Shown here piece by piece: positions 58,999 through 64,000 of a DNA stretch of 64,000 bases (its first letter is position 1; every line of letters starts with the position of its first letter). Below the pieces are notes generated by a model. It saw only the letters and a list, made by a program, of their open reading frames with translations, ran no database searches and was not told the origin of the DNA. The translations under genes were made by a program, and so were the position numbers. The stretch is from Hymenopus coronatus (lineage: Eukaryota > Arthropoda > Insecta > Mantodea > Hymenopodidae): positions 61,368,501 to 61,432,500 of the forward strand of contig CM060899.1 in the NCBI GenBank assembly GCA_030762935.1. Direction: 5' to 3'.

Positions 58999-59367
58999 TT
59001 ATTTGCTTTTAATGCTTGCACTCGTGCGCAGTTTCAACAGACGTGTGGTATTTCTAGTAGAAGATGGAGATACACGTGCTTGCTGCGCTAATTTGTTCAG
59101 CTATTTTCGAGGCGAAAGATTCAAAGCGGCACCAATTTCATCCAGTTTATTTTCCTTTGACACTGACCTTCTCCTAGAATGTTTGTTGTCCAACACTGAA
59201 CCCGTAGCTTCAAATTTATTAACGACCGCGTCTACAGTTTTTCTTGCAGATGGCACAGAGTATGTAAACTTTTCAGCAAACTCCCTGCGAACACGGCGAG
59301 CAGATTTATGCTTAAAGTAAACATTATAAACACACACGCGTTCTTCCACAGTCAAGTGACGCACCAT
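58999..59367 (-). pseudogene. Mariner-like transposase N-terminal region (unit 3, best copy)
   Basis: Start at 59365-59367. The frame is unbroken through MVRHLTVEERV, VNKFEATGSVLDNK and ENKLDEIGAALNLSPRK, showing the linker between the two helix-turn-helix halves that units 1 and 2 have lost by a one-base deletion. It stops at TAG 59101-59103, after which the same frame continues as LNKLAQQARVSPSSTRNTTR and LLKLRT to 58999. No catalytic core follows. Confidence 0.8.
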
Positions 59368-59463
59368 GTTTACTGCAGCGGCAGAATCACCTGACTCGTA
59401 GAATTCTAAACGAAACGTGAGATTTATGAATCTCACATTATTTACATCTCTATATCTAAAGCT

Positions 59464-60734
59464 GGTAGTTTTTATTGCCCATCAGTATTGTAAATGGTTT
59501 GGGGATTGATAGGCTAAATGAGGTAATCCAATTGCGCTTGAACGTTGTAGTGTATTAAGATTATAGTTTATGAGCAATCAGACCAGACCAGAGCAATTGG
59601 CAGGCTGAGGGCAGCCCGAGGTGTGATAGACGTGTCCCTGTTCTCGGAGAGAACTTAACCACGTTCTGACGGGATTGTGGGTTTTTGCAGGATGGCGGGT
59701 GAGTGTTAGGGTTGTGGAGTGACGGGAGGTGGCAAGTGCTGCCCCTAGCCGGTTGTGTATGATGGTGCAACGGCCCTTGTGCACCGCTGGTGTGTGTTTA
59801 TCAAAATGTTTGTTTTGAGGTTTTAATTTTGAATCCAAGCAACTCTTGAAGGCTTATAAGGAGCTTAGCCGTAGCAGCTGTTGGAGGTGCTCCTTCGTTA
59901 CCGGGGATGCCCGCAAGCCATGCGGGGAAGCCGGTATCGCCTGAAGCGGCGGTTTGTGGGTTTGTAATCCCCAAGAGACCTAACGAGGGCGCTCCGATGG
60001 AATGGTAACCTTTCGTTGAATTTTGTTGCCCGACGCCTAATCTCGTCCTCCAGGTATGGTAGACCAGAGGCTTCGTGCAGGAGTCTCGTTGGAAAGCCAC
60101 GAGGCACAGAATAGATAGCCCGAAGACATTTATTCTGTACCCGCTGAAGCAACAGCAGACTGGAGTCTGCCGCCATGCCCCAGATCTCACAGGCGTAGAT
60201 TAGCAAGGGGACTATGAGAGCCCTCAAAAGGCGCAACTTAAGGGGAACCGGCATCGTGGACTTCAGCATCGGGTACAAGGAGGCCGTAGCCCCACGACCC
60301 CGACACCTCAGTTCCCCGATGTGCTCCCCAAAAGTCACGCCCCTGTCAAGCTTCACCCCCAAGTAGGTGATGGTGTTCGTCCATAGTATCCTTCGATTGA
60401 GGTACGTGAATGTAGGGAAGTTTGCGGGAAAGCGGCGATTGGTGAAGAGGATAGCGTGGCTTTTCTCCGGATTGTGGACAACCGCTAACGCCCGCACCAT
60501 TCTTGGATGAGGCGGAGGTGTCTCAGAATGGGGTTGAAGGCTTTGCGTGGATGTCTGTACAGAATAACAGCACGTCATCAGCATACTGGGATATGTTGAC
60601 TTGCTGCACTATTAGTGGGTCGGCCATGTAGACGCTAATGAGCGTGGGGTAAAGTACAAAGCCTTCGGGAACTCCGCCTCTTATTGGCCTATATGTTGAT
60701 TTATATCCCTCAACTGAAATATCAAAAGATCTGT
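59464..60734 (-). pseudogene. Jockey-like RT fragment (unit 3)
   Basis: YADD at 60574-60585; same frame disruption before NPEKSHAILF as unit 2, then a 228-codon frame. One added base change near 60525 (TCTCAGAATG) distinguishes it. Boundary AGATCTGT at 60727-60734. Confidence 0.85.
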
Positions 60735-61303
60735 ACAATGTTAGTACATCAGCAATTAATACCACAAATTGAATAGTTTTAACAAATCATTTGGTACACT
60801 CTATGCGCACTATTTATGAACCACAGTTTACCAATGTATTTAAAAGTACAAAAATGTCATACAAATATGTAAAGTCTATAAATCAAATGTGCAATATTGC
60901 TCGAATTCTAGTCTCGTTAAACAATATTTTATCTTCTTTATCCAATAATCTACAAACACACATGGAGTACCATCTATTGACGACACTATTACACATAGTT
61001 CTGTTCAGTATTCCCAGGTGGCTCTATGTATCAAATTACCCCAGTTGTACTAGATGACAGCAATGGTCGACATGTGTTTGCACTGCCATCTGGAAACGTT
61101 GTGTAGAACTATATGAAATCGTTTCCTTCATCCCCGTCAAACTCCATTGAATTGAACTCGCATACATTTCCGTTTATCTGACTTATGAGTAGAGCCCGGA
61201 TGTTTAGGCATTTATTTTAGATAATATAGGCACTAAAAATAGTAAACTAGGCAGTGAAATAGGAATTTATTAATCATGGAAACGCCACAACCAGATGTTT
61301 TTT
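60735..61303. other. Inter-element stretch with the CR1 empty site (unit 3)
   Basis: TTTACCAATGTATTTAAAAG from 60827. CTGCCATCT at 61083-61091. No gene recognised. Confidence 0.6.
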
Positions 61304-62195
61304 ACTTTCTCTAGCCCCATATGTACAATGTACATAGGGATAGAGAAGTATTATATTCCACCCAAAAATTTGATACCGAGATTTCACCGGATATACATGT
61401 TTTAGGACACCCTGTATTAAAAAAAAAAACATTTTGAGAAACAGGTCCGTATATGTGTGTGTGTGTGTGTGTGTGTCCGTGAACACGATAACTAAAAACG
61501 AAAAGTAGCTAAAATACCAAACTGGGTATTTAAGTTTAGTATCATCCAAGGATGCGACACGAAGATTTCGAGAAAAATTTCTCACCCCAAACTACCCTTT
61601 ACATGGAACTTTTTTCGAAAATTTTGATTTTCTTAAAAATGGCTATGACGATTTTGATTAAAATATTATGTATTAAAGATATCTACCTAACAAATAAAAT
61701 GTATATCTTGAATTTTCTGGGAATAGCTTCTGAAGACCTGTTAATTCTGGATGGATTTTGCTTAATTTAGCTTAACTAGTAAACCCTAAGAGATAGACAA
61801 AAACTTACTACACAAAACATGTAGGTCTTGTTAAAATACACAAGTTATACATTTTTCTCGTGGAGCTTACCGTTTTCGAGGTATTCATTGTTATTAGTTT
61901 CAGTTGTGAAGTACTTAAACTTTTCTCAGACGGGAGTGTCCGTTTTTCTTTTGTTCTACTCCTGGCCAAGAAAAGAAGCGATTTGTGATGACAATCGCAT
62001 AACGACAGCTTTTAAAACATTTGACTATTGGTTTAGCCTAGTGTATTCCCTTATTTTCTTCCTAGTTATACGGAACTAAATAATAACATTGTGCTAATGA
62101 GTACCACGATTAGCAAGGCACAGAGAGAAGAAGAATCTTCTGTATGAAGTTCGTAGAACAGCTAGAGAAAGTCATGTGAGTGTAACACATCAGAT
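61304..62195 (+). mobile_element. Family A forward copy (unit 3)
   Basis: Same locus as 21224-22148; GT run of about 10 repeats. Confidence 0.85.
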
Positions 62196-62199
62196 TTTT

Positions 62200-62427
62200 T
62201 AAAGCCTTACTCAGATCCAGAGAAAACTGAAATTGTTTCCTAGTTGTGGCAAACGCTGTTGATATTAAACAGAGCTTCTTCAGCCCGTCCATTTTAGTAA
62301 TTCCAGTCTTATGCTTCGCTGTTGCAAGTATAAAATACCTTTTCTCATGGTTAATTGTTTTTTCACAAACTTTGCACATCAGAACAGATAGCGTATCTGA
62401 ACCGAATTCGCGGACATAACCATGCAC
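62200..62427 (-). pseudogene. CGGBP1-like zinc-finger fragment (unit 3)
   Basis: As in unit 2, but about 45 bp at the family A junction are deleted, so the frame ends after FQFSLDLSKA. Confidence 0.58.
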
Positions 62428-63189
62428 TTTACTACTTAACTGTGCACTCGCTTTCGGCAGTAATCAGGAAAACAGCAGATGGAGTTGTTTGATACAAGTT
62501 CAGTGTCAAACTAACAGACTCTACTTGCTGAGGCCTGAGTGTGTCTACTTTCCTTCAAAGATCGAGAAAACCCGACTGTGTATTATCTGAGAAGATTAGA
62601 GAGTTGGAAGTGCGCAACAACGGGAGCTGGAGAAAAAGCTAACTTTGCTGAGCTACCTGGCTTGAAAAAGGATGAGGGAGACGAACAATACAAATTTTAC
62701 AAGAGACACTTGCAAACATGCATTCCTTTCTACACCCTCCATGTGATACCTTCTTTCGCTGGTAAACTCCGAAGTAACCTATTATACTGTTCAAACACTT
62801 CTTGGAAATATATGTAAACCAATTAGAATATCCAACAATTTGTATTTAAATAGTTACATATTACAAACTGTCTAAAATAGCATAAGGTTTTTGGGATTTT
62901 AAATGTCTGTTTTATAGAGAACATTAAATGCAGTTCCTCAGTTTTTGTACATGCATTTATTTTCTCTATCATTACAACAATAAATAGAAGAGTCTACATG
63001 TACATGGAATAGCGAAACCAGAAAAATATCAAGGTGTGTTGTTTTGTCTAGGGATTAATTTTTCCAAATAATCTGTATAAAATCAAATATTAGATATGAA
63101 TTAATTAGTTGAAATATTTTTAAAAATCTAGTTTTATATTCACAGATTCGTTGCAGTAATTGGAATACCATTATGAAACTTTTATTATT
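62428..63189. other. Stretch without recognised gene (unit 3)
   Basis: The open frame seen at 22541 and 42584 is shifted here by an extra base (GGGAGCTGGAG), which argues against function. Confidence 0.5.
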
Positions 63190-63277
63190 ACTTTCTCTAC
63201 ACGTACTTTGTACATAGTGTATAGAGAAGGTATTGTATTCCACCCAAAAATTCAATACCGAGATTTTACCGGAAAAT
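63190..63277 (+). mobile_element. Family A 5'-end fragment (unit 3)
   Basis: Same truncated piece as in units 1 and 2. Confidence 0.8.
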
Positions 63278-64000
63278 GTTTGAGGAAATTATAACTATTA
63301 TTCAGTGAAGTTATTGTTATTAAAAACAGAAGGCAAGAAATAATACATAGTGTAGTAAAAAAAAAAAAAGAAATTAAGTTGAAAAAATATTTTAAAAAGT
63401 CGAGTTTATATTAATAGATTAAGTTGTAGTAATCTGAACTATAAATAGATTTTGCTACGACTTTATAAATTTTCTTTTAGCAATGGGGTAGGTTCCAATC
63501 CCCAACTTCCCCTACCTACGTATCTGAATAGGAATTTGCCAGCTCTGGTATTATTTTTTTTTTATAAAAGTAATAAATGTGCATTTTTCTATGGTAACCA
63601 ATATTTCCTTTATCCTTTACATTTGGTAAATAATATATGTAATATAAAGAGAATTAGGTAACACATGACAAATTATTTACAATAGCACTAAAAGTTGAAA
63701 AATTAATAAACAAAAGATTTCAAATAGTATCCACAGTGTAAGATGGCCATAAAAAAAATACACAGAGTAATGATACGTATTTCTATATTTAGACACGCCC
63801 AGGAAGGCTATGGTTGTAGTTCTACAAAATTACGCCTAATAGCAACTATAACTCTGCCATCGGTTTAATAAGAAATCCTATAAAATAATATTTTCAGGCA
63901 TGTTGCTTCAATAATGTGAAGAGTATATCCACTATTGAAATATTTTATAACTCTCCTGTATTGTTAGAAAGTGTGAGTTGCGGACATTTTATATTAGTAG
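63278..64000. other. AT-rich end of the window
   Basis: Nothing recognised; nearly identical to 43317-44040. Confidence 0.5.

Larger units (their letters stand above)
44652..64000 (+). repeat. Tandem unit 3 of the ~20 kb macrosatellite (cut by the window end)
   Basis: It is collinear with unit 2 at an offset that drifts from about 20.02 kb at the left to 19.96 kb at the right. The window ends at sequence corresponding to about 44040 of unit 2, so roughly 0.6 kb of the unit is missing and the array probably continues. Confidence 0.95.

Noticed and set aside
1..64000. CRISPR array, prophage or bacterial operon
   Set aside because: No short direct repeats with spacers, no dense coding, no ribosome-binding sites; the content is animal transposon sequence.
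1..64000. The 20 kb unit as a giant DNA transposon or endogenous virus
   Set aside because: No polymerase, integrase, packaging or capsid gene is recognisable, and no terminal inverted repeats frame the unit; the order fits accumulated nested elements better.

Overview
This is non-coding, AT-rich animal DNA, almost certainly from an insect. The evidence is the transposon fauna: a CR1-type and a Jockey-type non-LTR retrotransposon, mariner-like transposase with a DUF4817-type helix-turn-helix, a THAP/P-element-like transposase, a CGGBP1-like zinc-finger fragment, and a tRNA-derived SINE. A hemimetabolous insect is a guess from the mix. I see no complete host gene, no bacterial gene, no rRNA and no true tRNA gene.

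The dominant structure is a head-to-tail tandem array with a unit of about 20 kb. Unit 1 spans 1-24633, unit 2 spans 24634-44651, and unit 3 starts at 44652 and runs off the window. The same landmarks return in the same order and orientation in all three. Units 2 and 3 are collinear (about 20.0 kb offset) and differ by scattered substitutions and small indels. Unit 1 is rearranged. It carries a 4.2 kb CR1 insertion (16510-20747), a 4.3 kb block found only there (12082-16409) and a 275-bp tandem duplication (4334-4883). It lacks a SINE and a 2.8 kb segment that units 2 and 3 share. In a few patches unit 1 matches unit 3 better than unit 2, so the units look mosaic.

Each unit reads, left to right: mariner transposase C-terminus (-); a reverse-orientation copy of an unnamed ~840-bp repeat ('family A'), which in units 2 and 3 is interrupted by a forward copy of itself; an AT-rich stretch; a second family A piece; a candidate two-exon remnant with a 47-bp intron; a SINE (units 2, 3); a cluster of AGATGGCAG words next to a GC-box/CCAAT/CRE segment; another family A copy; a decayed THAP-transposase element and a second SINE (units 2, 3); a GAATCG/TGAACG-rich repeat; a candidate exon on the minus strand; mariner transposase N-terminus (-); a Jockey-like RT fragment (-); another family A copy; a CGGBP1-like zinc-finger fragment (-); and a short family A fragment.

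None of the transposon genes is intact. The longest open frame (17834-20470, endonuclease plus RT) is broken by frameshifts at both ends and has FADN in place of the catalytic FADD. The most interesting structures are the macrosatellite itself, the ~0.7-kb inverted repeat made by family A self-insertion, the fossil THAP-transposase, and the presence/absence differences between units that allow insertions and deletions to be polarised.
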